From: Prinia subflava
Lineage: Eukaryota > Chordata > Aves > Passeriformes > Cisticolidae
Direction: 5' to 3'
Assembly: GCF_021018805.1 (NCBI RefSeq)
Contig: NW_026960607.1
Span: forward strand, 4,094,501 to 4,158,500
Length of the DNA: 64,000 nt
Below, in pieces: positions 48,401 through 59,502 of the stretch. A program made the position numbers and the translations under genes. The notes beneath the pieces are model-generated. The model saw only the letters and a program-made list of their open reading frames with translations. It did no database searches and was not told the DNA's origin. The first letter of the stretch is position 1. Each line of letters begins with the position of its first letter.

Positions 48401-48749
48401 TAAAATAATAAATAGTATATCTATATATAGATACTTCTCTAATATAGAGGAGTATCCATATTAAGGTGTAAGTGCATTCACTTGAAGGTCAGCAGCCTAC
48501 ATCTACTATCCATCACTGGCATGTGGCAAAATAAATAAACCATGATCTACCCTTGTATGATACTTCACATTTCTCTATACCAACAGCAGGGTTTTGTGGT
48601 TCTAAATACTTACAATACAGTGCTAGGCACGTAAAAACTGTTTCAGAATTCAAACAGAAATTTATTGCAGTCACCTTTCGAAGGCACCGACAAATTTGCT
48701 GTTCCTTGTCCTGTTTTTCAAAAGACTAATGTGTATTTACTTGAACTTT
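45445..48749. other. Intergenic, low-complexity T-rich tracts, no gene seen
   Basis: AT-rich. T-rich runs with G interruptions occur at about 46388-46500 and T/G-rich sequence at about 47290-47460; both generate artefactual frames. No recognisable coding or RNA gene. Confidence 0.5.
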
Positions 48750-49235
48750 TATCATGGTATAATCCCAGATGGCCACTAAGCCCCACACCACAGCTCCCTC
48801 ACTCTCCCACAGCGGGGTGGGGGAGAGGATCAAAAGAGTAAAATTGAGAGAATTCATAGGTTGAGATAAAGACAGTTTACTAGGTAGAGCAAAAGCTGGG
48901 CATGCAAGCAAAGCAAAACAAGGAATTCATTCACCACTTCCCATGGACAGGCGAGTGTTCAGTCATTCCCAGAAAAGCTGAGTTCCATCACATGTAATGG
49001 TTACCTGGGAATACCAATACCATTACTCCAAGTGTCCCAACTCCTTGAGCACCCCTAGCCTCCTCGCTGGTGGGTTGGGTGAGGGGCAGAAAGGGCCTTG
49101 GATCTGTGCAAGCCCTGCTCAGAAGTAACAAAAACATCCCTGAATTATCCACACTGTGTTCAGCACAAATCCAAAACACGGCCCCATACCAGCTAGTGTG
49201 AAGAAAATTAACTCTGTCTCAGCCTAAGACAACCC
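48750..49235 (+). mobile_element. Avian ERVL-type solo LTR
   Basis: About 0.49 kb containing the blocks ATAATCCCAGATGGCCACTA, GGGTGGGGGAGAGGATCAAA, GGTTGAGATAAAGACAGTTT and, near the end, AGCTAGTGTGAAGAAAATTA. These match my memory of the abundant avian ERVL LTR family and fix the + orientation. Ends are approximate and no clear 5-bp duplication was found, consistent with an old copy. Confidence 0.75.
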
Positions 49236-49734
49236 AATCTTTTATTTGAATCTCAACAGCAACAAATTTGGTTCACAGTTTTACAGATAAAGAAAAGACT
49301 ATCATTTTCTCAGTGTGTGTCAGTACTAATCTCAGGTAATGGTAAGATAAGGTAACCTTTATATAGCAGATATATTTTTTCCTGTTTGGTTTGTATAAGA
49401 AGACCTGAGAAGAACCCAAATAAAAATTCAAGGTTTATTAAACTCTAAATTACACTTAAATGACTTATAGTGTCATGTTTATAGAACCATCACTACACTT
49501 TCTATATAAAATTTTTGTAGAGATTTTAAATAAATCTCAGAGATTTACAACTGTCTTCTTGAAATACATTATTTTCAGGGTTTGTTGCAGTTGTTACACA
49601 TTAACTTACAGTGTGCTAACAGCTAAGTAAATCTTTGGCAACTGATCAGAAGCCCTAAATGAGGTCATAACATATGGAGAGGTGCTGAGAAGTTACAATT
49701 CCTGTGTGTCTTAATTAATATTGTAGCTAGTAAG

Positions 49735-50477
49735 TGTCAGAGTCTAGAACATCCCTCTGGCCACCCTGGAGGGTTTGGAGACCGGACAGGGGGGTCTGGG
49801 ATCTGTACAAGGGGGTCAACCAGCCTCACACAGAGCCCAGGAGGACACTGCTTCTGATCCCTGGCCATGGGAGTGAATGCCCACATTGTATGAAGAATCA
49901 CAAGCTGAGAGAATTCAAAATAAGCAGTAGTTAGTTTATCATAGAATGTGAATGTAGAATCTAGGATTTTTAGTATATGGGGTTGAAGAGACAAGATGGA
50001 GGAATTGGGGAGTGGCTCCTGTGCTCCTTGTTCTTGCTCTTGTCCCCCATCTTTTGCCGAGTTGGATTTTGGAGACTGGTTTAGAGTAGAAACAACATGT
50101 TAGCATAGGTAGTAGGCATTGGTAAAATTTTGTAAATAAAAAGTACGTTTTGGACGGTGGTTGGGTCAGGGGTACCGTACATAAGGTGCGGGGCTCTCTG
50201 ATCCGCCCCAGTCCGCCGCGTGTCCTGCTCTGCTGGAGATGCCTGGCAGAGCTGAGAAAGAACTAAGATAATGTACCCTGCCAGGGAGGCCTGGCAGAGC
50301 TGAGAAAGAACTGAGAGATAATGAAGAATAAACAACCTTGGAAACACGCACTGGCGGACTCAGCTTGTCGTCTCTGGCTCTGGCGTGAAACACTTAGGGC
50401 AAAGAACAGATGAAAAACCTTATTACCTCGGGGAACAGCAACCCCGAGGAGACTCCCAGGGAACAGCAACCCTGAGA
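49735..50477 (+). mobile_element. Probable solo LTR with internal duplications
   Basis: 743 bp starting TGTCAGAGTCTAG, flanked by AGTAAG on both sides (49729-49734 and 50478-50483), a 6-bp duplication. GAAGAATAAACAACC near 50325 is a likely polyadenylation signal. A block GCCTGGCAGAGCTGAGAAAG occurs twice (about 50240 and 50290), and GGGAACAGCAACCC occurs twice near the end. The 3' end is GA rather than CA, which lowers confidence in that boundary. Confidence 0.6.
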
Positions 50478-50483
50478 AGTAAG

Positions 50484-53400
50484 CATTCTTTGCAGCTCAT
50501 AGGCTCTGATCCAACAGTGTGCTGCTGTGGAAGTGTATATTTAAGCCAGCAACTCAATAAGTAGATATGTCAGCTTCACTAAGGGTGCTCATATGCTTAG
50601 AAATATGTTCAGGAATGAATACTTTGCTGGGTCAAGGTATCTTGGAATAAATATTTGTTTGGAAAATTTCAGTACAACAAGCTGAAAAACTTGAAAAATA
50701 TCTTTTTTCCGAATGCTAGGTTGCAGCTCATTGATGCATGTGAGCAGCAATAGATTTCCTTTATGAAAAGTGTTATTTTCTATCTTATTGCAGCTCATTT
50801 AAGCATAAACACATTTAATATGCTCTTGCATTATCCTTGCCTAGAAGCTATCATTGTAGCTGACATGATGAAAGCAGAACTGTAGGATGACTGATTTTAG
50901 GCTAATAGGCATATTTCTTATGATGTCAGGCTTTATTGAAAGGCAGCTATTCAGCCCAGTATTTCAGAGGGTTTAGTTTATGTTCCTTTCACATCATCTC
51001 TCATTGTTTTGATATCGTTTGGATGGATGGATTGACTCTATTGCAGTGGCCAATAACTGACATGATAAGAACAAATGCATAAAAAAGGAAGCACATTCAT
51101 TTATTTTTCCTACAAAATACCTAGGTGTTCTATAGAAAAATATTGTCTGAAGTATTTCATTGTAAGTAGAGAATATCTCAGTACTTGCAGTTTGCACTGG
51201 AACTCTGGTGACCAATTCCTAAGATTCAGGAAACCTAAGAGAAATGAAAATGTGAGTTATTCGGACATTTGTATGAGATGCCTCTCTGACTCTGTCGTAG
51301 AGGCAACAAAAAAAAATACTGTTGAAAAACACAGAAAAGAAGAAGTATTTTCTTGAATTTTTGCTGACATACTATCAGTTTATTCAGAGTTTCATTATCT
51401 CTTCTGTTATCAAACAGGAAATCCTTTCTTTGCTTTTACTGCCCCTGAAAGGTAGTCTTATCAACCAGCCATTCTTCATATGTGGCTCCCCAAAGTTTCT
51501 TCCAATTCTAGTATCTCACAGAGCGATTAGCTCTGGCAGAAGCATGCAGAGCCAACCTGTGTTTAGCACTTGTACACACCACTGGATATTTTGTTTGTGT
51601 GAAGACAGAAAAGATTAGTCTTGACTCATGAAGGCTGATTAAAATAGTAGCCTGATTTTCAATTTGTTCAGGATCCCACTTACTGAAAATATAATCATTA
51701 GTCAGAAGAGACCTTGCCTTCAGAGAGGTCAGAACTGCATTTAATACTATCAGTTTTATTGTGATGATATTCCAATAGTATTATTAGTTGTACAAAACCT
51801 ACTTACCTGAAGTTACACATCTTGAACTGTAATGATTTTGAGAATGTGGTTCAGTTTTTGTTGGATTTGGAGTTTTGTTTGGGGTTTTTTTTCTGGTGGT
51901 GGTGGTTTTCTTGAGGTGGTGTCTTTTAGGTGAAGGACAAAAAAAAGTCTTAAATGTAGGGTACTCTGAGTCTCTTTTTTCACAGATCTTATTCCACCTG
52001 AGATTTTGTCTTGTCATGAAGATCCAGAATATGTTTTGAGGAAGTTTTTTTGTATTGTTGGTTTTTTAGACCAAACTTAAGAAAATTTCCATTGACTTAA
52101 AAGGGATTTTTTCCAACAATGTAATTTAAATGAAAATTCCAGTAACCTTTATTCATAACTAATTTCTCCCAGGATCATTACATAGATATAATCCTATACT
52201 AAATAGCAACCATGAGCAGTGCAGACTTGAAGGATGAAGATGAAGCTAAAACCTCATAATAATTTCATCAGGGATTTTAATAGGTAATGCTCATATTTTT
52301 AACTTGTTTTTAGCTCCCTCATTCATGTAGAAATAGAAAATTAACTAAATGTGAGATAGATCTTATTGATTGCACTGAGACTGGACTGTCTCTCTACCTG
52401 AAGGAATACGTGGTATTGTGATTTCACCAATAAATACATGTTTTACTTTACACTTGAAAATTGCCGAGTACCTTATTTCTCTAAGATGGCATAGTTGTGC
52501 ACCCATTAACTTGGCATTTAAGAACCAGATTTCAAACAAACAGCAAAGCTCCAATTATTTTCTTGATTTCCCCCCACTCTCCTTGGTGTTCTCCTTGTCT
52601 ATCCATAAGCCCAGTGGGTATATTCAGATAGCACAAGTTTGCTTCTGTTTTCCGTTTATCCTGTAGATGTTTCCAGGTGATGAAAGGAGACCTTTTGAAA
52701 ATTGCATGTTCCTTTCTTTTTTGTGAAGTGATGAAAAGCACACCATGATGCTGACAGAGACTGCTTTTGTCTCATTGACATGTACACATAATATATACAG
52801 CCTTATAAATCTTGGCTTTATGGGACCATGTGTCTTATAAATGAGATGAAGGGTGTCCCTTTCACAATGGATTTGTTAAAGCTGGGAGAGAGTGTTCTCT
52901 CCCTCTAACCTCTTGGCCACCCCTTGGTAAAATAGCATAGCTTTAGAGTTAATGGACTAATTGCATGTACAGCAAACATCTTCATTTTCAAAGTCACTGC
53001 AAGCTGACACTTGTATTATCCTGTATTAAAATAAAAAATTGATATTTCAGAGGAAAGAAGTGGGGAGGAAAAGGTTGATAGGGCAACATATAGGAAAGCA
53101 TAATATGGTCAACAGAGAAAACTTTAAAAGGCCTTGTCTGTGTTCATATCTGTTATCATAGTTATAGATGATTATGGTGTAGTAGATGTGAGACAATTAT
53201 ATCCCTTCTAAACTATTTAAGGAATTTTTAGAAATGTTTCCATTTCTTGATAATTTTTTAGGTTTTTATAAAGGGTAGCTTTGATCTCTAGTATTTTGGA
53301 ACTATTCTTCCCAAAACTAGCTATAATATTTTAATTTTTATTTTACTCAGAACAATTTAGATCAATTTAAAAACATTCTCTGTGGACACAAAGTCTACCC

Positions 53401-55230
53401 AAATGGCAACATATTTTTCCCCTCTATTTTTGTGGGAAACTGAAAGAACTGGGGTATCCATTTGTTTTAGTATTTTACATTCTTTTTTTGTCTTTTGTCC
53501 AGAATTATCTTTGACAAAAGTGGGGGATCCCATCATAGCATAGTGAGGACAGCATCCCAGTTAATCAAAGACAACTGTTTTCAATTCAAAATGTATACAT
53601 TTATTTTTTGTTAAAAGACATTTAACATTAATATGATAAATTTCCCTCTGAACATCTACGCACTAAAAAACATAGTAAAAGACCTTTCCAATATTTTTAC
53701 TAAATCATAAAATAACTGCTAGAGGTGAGCTACCTCCAAAATAGTAAAGATAAGTGAATATTTGATGTCCTGTGTAAATAGAAAGTTAGAAAGAAACAAA
53801 AACATTAAACACAGGTCTTCTACTGAGAAAAATACTCCATACCTAATTAAGTTATCAAATCCTAATTATGTATTAAAGGTTAAGATTAATTGGAAAAAAG
53901 ACACCTTTGATTTCTTTTTCTCTATCACTTTTTAAAAATCACTTTGCTACAGTACTGCTTCAATTGGTTTTAATTGCTCACACACAGCTAGAGAATATGT
54001 TCATTTGCTGTGATCCTTGTTTATATGCAGGAATTGTGCTGATTTAATTCATTTAGATTGTGCTGTAAATTGTCACTTCTTTTGATAACAATAACAGACG
54101 ATTTAATGTATTCTCATAACACCTTAATGCCAATTAGCTACTAATTTTTTAGTGCAATTCCATGTGTTTTTCCTTACATTAGGCTTTGATTTTTTTTATG
54201 ATAGTTGTTGGTCCTTGGATACACATACCCAAAAGCTTTCATTTGTGGAAGGTGTAACAAATTCTGTGAGAACTCTACCTCTTGGCAACACTGGTCCATC
54301 TAGTCCTATGTTCATCAGAAGTTTATCTTGAATCTGGAAGACGAGTAAGTAGGAAAGAAGTGATCAATGAAAAAGATGTAAAGCTTTGCATGTATAAAAA
54401 GTACAGTGCCTGAAAATATTCACTGAGCATTGGGGGCATACTTGGTCTGGTGTAGTGGGTATGCAAGCTGGGGCAAAGACAGCTGAGGAGGTTTTAATAC
54501 TGTGGTAAAACCTCATTTGGAGCAAGAGCTCCCATCAAGGTCAAAGTTTCTGACATTAGCAGCCTAATACCTCTTCAGCTTAATATTTTATTATTGGGTA
54601 TTGAAATGTGGCTCCTAACTCATCTAATTAGATGCTGATCTATAAGTCAAAGAGATTGCAGGGAGGCAGCTGTAAGGACTGATGTGGCTGCATCCAGCCA
54701 AGCGCATGAGTGCCTGCCAGGGTCGGTCCTTCATGCGGTTCATGTGGGGCTGCTTCCACCTCCATCCTCTGGGCTAGAAGTGCCCTCAGGGAAGGGGGTT
54801 AGGGAGTTCAAACTCCTCTGGCCTCCAGACAAGTGCATTCTCTCTTGGTTAGATATGACCTCTCCCTAATCTGTTCTCACTTTCTCTAATTCATGTCCCT
54901 CCTGTTACAGATTTTTCACAAGGTAGTCTTTGCCGCCTTCTTCGTTTTCCTTTCTTGCTTGCTCTTTCTGAACTGCTCCAGATAGCAGTAAGATAACAGT
55001 AAAATGTAGGCATTGGTAAATTTTAGCAGTATCTGCTGAACAGCCTGCTAAACAGCTCCTGCAAAGTGGTTTCTAAGTACTTCAGACATTAAAAATTAGG
55101 GGGGAAACTATTATATAAAGCAACCCTGCTAATATTGCTATCATCCATGCCAATATGTGAGATGCTTTCTCTGAAATTATTTTTCAAGAAGGATAGGAAT
55201 CTGTGGCTTTATCATGAACTTTTCTATATG
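50484..55230. other. Intergenic, no gene seen
   Basis: AT-rich with only short random frames. No bounded repeat or RNA gene was recognised. Confidence 0.5.
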
Positions 55231-55236
55231 TGTCTG

Positions 55237-55764
55237 TGTTGCAGCCATGAGGCCTGAGAGGCCTCCCTGGTGGTCAGTTGCCTAAAGGCAAAGAAATGCC
55301 TAGTCATGGTTACTGGACCAAATAACCCCTCTCCTGCTCTCAAACCCTCTCTTATCTCTATGTAAGACAATAGGTCACTTTCTACCCCAACTCATACCAT
55401 TGGACCATTTCTCAAAACCTTAGTACTCTATATAAACCCCACTTTTGCCCAGCTCAGTAGAAGAGCTGTCCCTGAAATCCTTCGCAGAGGATGCCAATAC
55501 AGACTCATCTGTGGAACTTCATACAGCTCTTCTCCTCTCTCTCCCTGCATCTGCCAAGGCACTTAGCAAGCTTATGAGCTGAAATACACTAGAGCTAACA
55601 CTGCAAAGAGCTGGAATCACTGATAGCTAACCTGCTAAGTATTGCCTTAGCCTGGGAGCTTCGCCTGAGGTACTTGGACAGGAGGTACTTAGTGGTACTC
55701 CCTATCTAGGAACACCAAGGCAGCCGGGATCAGACTGATCTTGAGAAGCTCCGGGAAAGATAAA
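55237..55764 (+). mobile_element. Probable solo LTR
   Basis: 528 bp starting TGTTGCAGCC, flanked by a perfect 6-bp duplication TGTCTG (55231-55236 and 55765-55770). TACTCTATATAAACCCC near 55425 is a good TATA box in the expected place for a + strand LTR. The 3' end AGATAAA departs from the usual CA. It is more CT-rich than its flanks. Confidence 0.7.
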
Positions 55765-55770
55765 TGTCTG

Positions 55771-57201
55771 ATTGGATATTTTACTTTGGCTTTTCAGTCT
55801 TAGCATTTTTTTAATGGTGGCTGGCAAATAATAATAAAAAAAAAAACCACCAACCAAAAAAACAACAAAAAAACCCCAACCAAAATTGTGAGAACAAAGA
55901 ACAAATTGTGTTTACAGTTTTCTAGACTTTAATTATTTAGACTAGAATACAATAGATCTGCATTCTGTCTTTTCTATATTTTGTCTGACTGGAGATAGGC
56001 CTGAAATATTCTGGATGCTTTTATTCCGACTCCACACAATTGATATGTATTGAAAAACACAGCTTAATGTAGAGATACATGAGTCTGTTGGTAAACACAA
56101 AACTGGGATGGGAGCTTGTTGTCATGCAAATGGATGTGAAAACTAAATTTTTCCCACCAAGTAGTTTTGATTATTTTTCATTTATGCTTGAGAAGTCAAA
56201 GAAATAGTGACACATGAGAAAGAAAACCATTTGTAATCTCAGTCTGAAAAACATTATACATTATTATAATGACTGGATATTTTAAGGAGATGAAAAATGT
56301 TAAAATGCACAGCCTGAAGGACAGAAGTAAAACTGTTATTTCAGAATATCTGGGATCATTTGTTCAGGAATAACTGGACCTTTCTGGAGTTACAGTCCAG
56401 CAATTGTGGTCTTTAACACAGAAAGCAGGAGCTTTTTCAGTTTGTGGAATGCAAACAAATGAAAAGATGTTGGAAATACTGTAAAGCAAAGGACAAAAAC
56501 AGTTCATAAGCTGTATTAGGATCCTTTGAGAAGGAATTACCCCAGACAGTCACTTAGAGGTCCCCAGTCATGTAAAAAAACCCCAACCAAACAAAAAACC
56601 TGGGCTGTGAAAGGGTATTACTAGTGAGAAAACAGTCACCCTAATGTGTGGAAGTCTACAATTTCAAGTCTATGTACACCAGCACACCAGAATAAACTAG
56701 AGAGTCAAAAGGAGAATTCTAGTTTATCCTATTTTTTGGTTACTGCTTCGTCATGAGTTATTACATTTTCCTCATTGAGGTGACTGAAGGCATTGAAGCA
56801 AAACACTACAACCTAATTTTTTTTTGCTTTTCTGGAGCACTATGATTGTCTTAGATTCCTCTTTAAAATATTGTTAATAATTCCCATAAGTAATACATAT
56901 GTATACTTTGTGAATATGCATGGAGATAATGTCTTTATCCTGAAATTCTTGGTTTGTTCCAACTAGAAGTTGCAGTTGCAACATATTCAAAAATTCAATG
57001 TCTTTAAAGCAACCCTTAAAAACTCATTAGGTTCACCAATCAGTGACTCTTTGAATTGAATGTTTGCAAATGGAAGAAGTTTAAAATAACCTGTTGCTAG
57101 CAAAGAGAACTTGGCTAATAATAAAATGCATACACTTTCAAAAGCACCTCAGTAAGTGTTGAATCACTCAGGCACTGAACTATACTTTGTCACTATAGAC
57201 A
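55771..57201. other. Intergenic, no gene seen
   Basis: AT-rich, with an A-rich simple stretch near 55830-55885. No coding or RNA gene seen. Confidence 0.5.
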
Positions 57202-57206
57202 GTTTA

Positions 57207-57866
57207 TGTGGAAAATAAGGTTATTTAATTCATGTTCTATAAATAATTATAGATTGGAAACTGTGATATATTGTATAAAGGTATATGTGTCTGCTCAACC
57301 CGCACGTTTCACGGACTTCTGTAAAGCACCTCTCCTGATCTCCCTGGTCCAAAAATAGAAGGTGAGAACACGAGGCACTGATGACCTACCCCTGTCTACG
57401 TGCAGCTAAAATCACCGGGACTCCCACCGATCAAACGCTACGTGCCAACAGGATCATCACCCACTTCTACTCAAAGCAAGGACTAACTCTGGACATTAGC
57501 ACTTGAATGTGCCAGGGGACCCTTTCGGGATTTAGTATAAACAAAGTTAATGGCCGGTGCTTAGTGAAACAATGGGAGAAAGGTTGCCGAGGGGGAAGTT
57601 AAGGGTATTTAAGTTAAGCCTTTAGATGGGCAAAGCGTGAACCCAGCTAGAGACACCGACTGCCAGGTTCTGTGTCTCTGGGGTCACCCTTGGCTCAACT
57701 TTTCCCGGTAGAAATTCTGTCAAGTAAGTGTCGCTGTTTGTGGGGTTCGTATTGTTTTGTTTTTATTGTTTAAAATTGTTATAATTTGATTCCAAATTTT
57801 GTGATTTGAATTTTAATAAACCAAATTATTGAATTTGGCAATAAATTTGTCCTGGCGTTTATAACA
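57207..57866 (+). mobile_element. 5' LTR of ERV-C
   Basis: 660 bp from TGTGGAAAATAAGG to GGCGTTTATAACA. GGGTATTTAAGTTAAGCC near 57605 is TATA-like; TTTTAATAAACCAAATT near 57812 is the polyadenylation signal, set in a short hairpin (CCAAATT-ATTG-AATTTGG). Confidence 0.95.
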
Positions 57867-57870
57867 ATTT

Positions 57871-57890
57871 TGGCGCCCAAACAGAGGGGC
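57871..57890 (+). other. Primer-binding site of ERV-C
   Basis: TGGCGCCCAAACAGAGGGGC, four bases after the LTR. The first ten bases match tRNA-Lys-type sites (TGGCGCCCAA); the rest is only partly matching, so the tRNA is not certain. Confidence 0.7.
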
Positions 57891-58605
57891 CAGTTTTGAA
57901 TATTCTACGGACCCCTGCTTCTGACTGGGAGGTGCCCCGCCGTAAAAAGCGGCCTGGCAGAGCGGGTAAGTCCGGAAGAACGAACTGGCTTTACGAACCC
58001 AGAACCCACAACAGCGAAAGTATTAGGTATTAGGACAAGCTAGCTTGGGGGGGGGGCTCGGGAACTCAGCAGGGGTTTTCCCCTGGAACCGCGGTATTGT
58101 TTCACTCGTAAAAGTCTAAGTGCACGAAGAATCCACGCAGGAAAAGGACCGTAAGTATAGCGTGGTTGAGTGGGGTGACCAAGTGCTTGAGAACGTATAT
58201 GTGTGTGTGAGTGTGTGCGTGAACGAGCCGTGATTTATCACGAAGCGAGAGCGGACCTTAAGGTCGCGTTTCCGCTGCTCCCGCGAGGGACACGGCCGAC
58301 CGACGGGGAAGCGGTTGGAACGCGTGATATTTCGCTTCGTGTGTGAGTGTTACCCGACGGGGTGTGGGAGTCACCAGGGGTCCTGAAGGAAAGAGGACGT
58401 CCCTTTTTGAGTTCGGGGACGAGTAAGCCTTCTTGACCGCGACCGAGTGGGGTCCGTCAATTTTTTCGGTGGCGGTTACAGAGCCCTGCGGTTAACCGAA
58501 CATCTACGGAACGGTCATCCATTGGATCATTAAGTTAACGGCACCGAGTTCGGAAACTCGGGATTTAATTTTTTAGTATCCCATAACTTCTGTGCCACGG
58601 GGAGT
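57891..58605 (+). other. ERV-C 5' leader with an extra GC-rich stem-loop block
   Basis: About 0.7 kb before gag. A GT-rich run at about 58198-58220 is followed by a roughly 100-base block (about 58224-58325) absent from ERV-B. The block includes the inverted repeat CGTGATTTATCACG and other self-complementary G/C segments. A packaging or dimerisation role would fit the position but is inference. Confidence 0.6.
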
Positions 58606-59502
58606 ATGGGATCGTATCTCAGTAGAGATCGGGAGGATTCCTTAAGGGAAACCTCAGCAGGGGATACTCTTGAAATCCCTCGGAAAAGTCCATTAGGAAA
58701 GTTGTTGCAAGGTTGTCAAAAATGCCCAATTAGGAGAGGAGCATCTAAAGATCGGATGATTTATTTGTGTATGAATGTTTGGGGAGGAAAGGAGATAGGA
58801 CCTAATCTTATATGACCTGTGTTTGGTACTTTTGACGAATGGGCGTGGGAAGCTCTGTGGGAACATGTAGCGAAGAAGAAAAGGAGAGAATTTGAGGAAT
58901 TGGCATATGTTCTGTTATGGTATGGGGTACGAGTAAAGCTGAATTCTGAGGAAAGGGAAACACGGAATGAACTGGACTACGGGATAAACTTCTCTCACAG
59001 CTCGGTGGCTCACATCCTGTCAGCCCCTACCCCTACCCCTTCCTCCTCCCCGGCCTTCTCAGGGGCAGAGTTAGCACTGCCATCCGAGACCCATGCGGAG
59101 CCCCGAGCTCAGCGGCCACTCCAGAAACCTCCCTCCCGCTCAAGGAGATCCCCGAGAGGGAATCCTGACCCCGTTTCTGGTCCTGACCCTGCACCTCGGC
59201 CACCGACGCTAAACTATGGAGAAAAAGAGAAGAAGGGTAAGGAAAACGAAGGGTGGAAGAATAAACCAGACAGGTATACACCAGTTAGAGCCCCGGCTAA
59301 AACCAGGACCCCCGAAGGAGATCTTGAAGAACCCGGAAGGGATTCGGGGTGGGACAGTTGGTGTGAGAGCAAGAACGGCCCGGGAGGAAACATGGGGAAA
59401 AAGAAACATTCCCATAAGAAAAAACAATGTACATTTAAGCTAGACAGTGGAGCAAAACAGAAATTACTAAAGGTGAATTGGAATGCATTAGAGAATAACT
59501 AG
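58606..59502 (+). pseudogene. gag: ERV-C gag: matrix and Pro/Lys-rich region, one in-frame TGA
   Basis: A single frame of about 298 codons starting MGSYLSRDRED, with Gly2 for myristoylation. TGA at 58813-58815 interrupts it where ERV-B has TGG. After that come FGTFDEWAWEALWEHVAKKK (matrix-like), a Pro/Ser-rich linker, then a Lys/Glu-rich basic end (KGKENEGWKNKPD; MGKKKHSHKKKQCTFKLD). No capsid, major homology region or zinc knuckle follows; the frame stops at ...NALENN. Only the membrane-targeting end of Gag is thus retained. The single TGA could be recent decay; readthrough is possible but unsupported. Confidence 0.8.
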
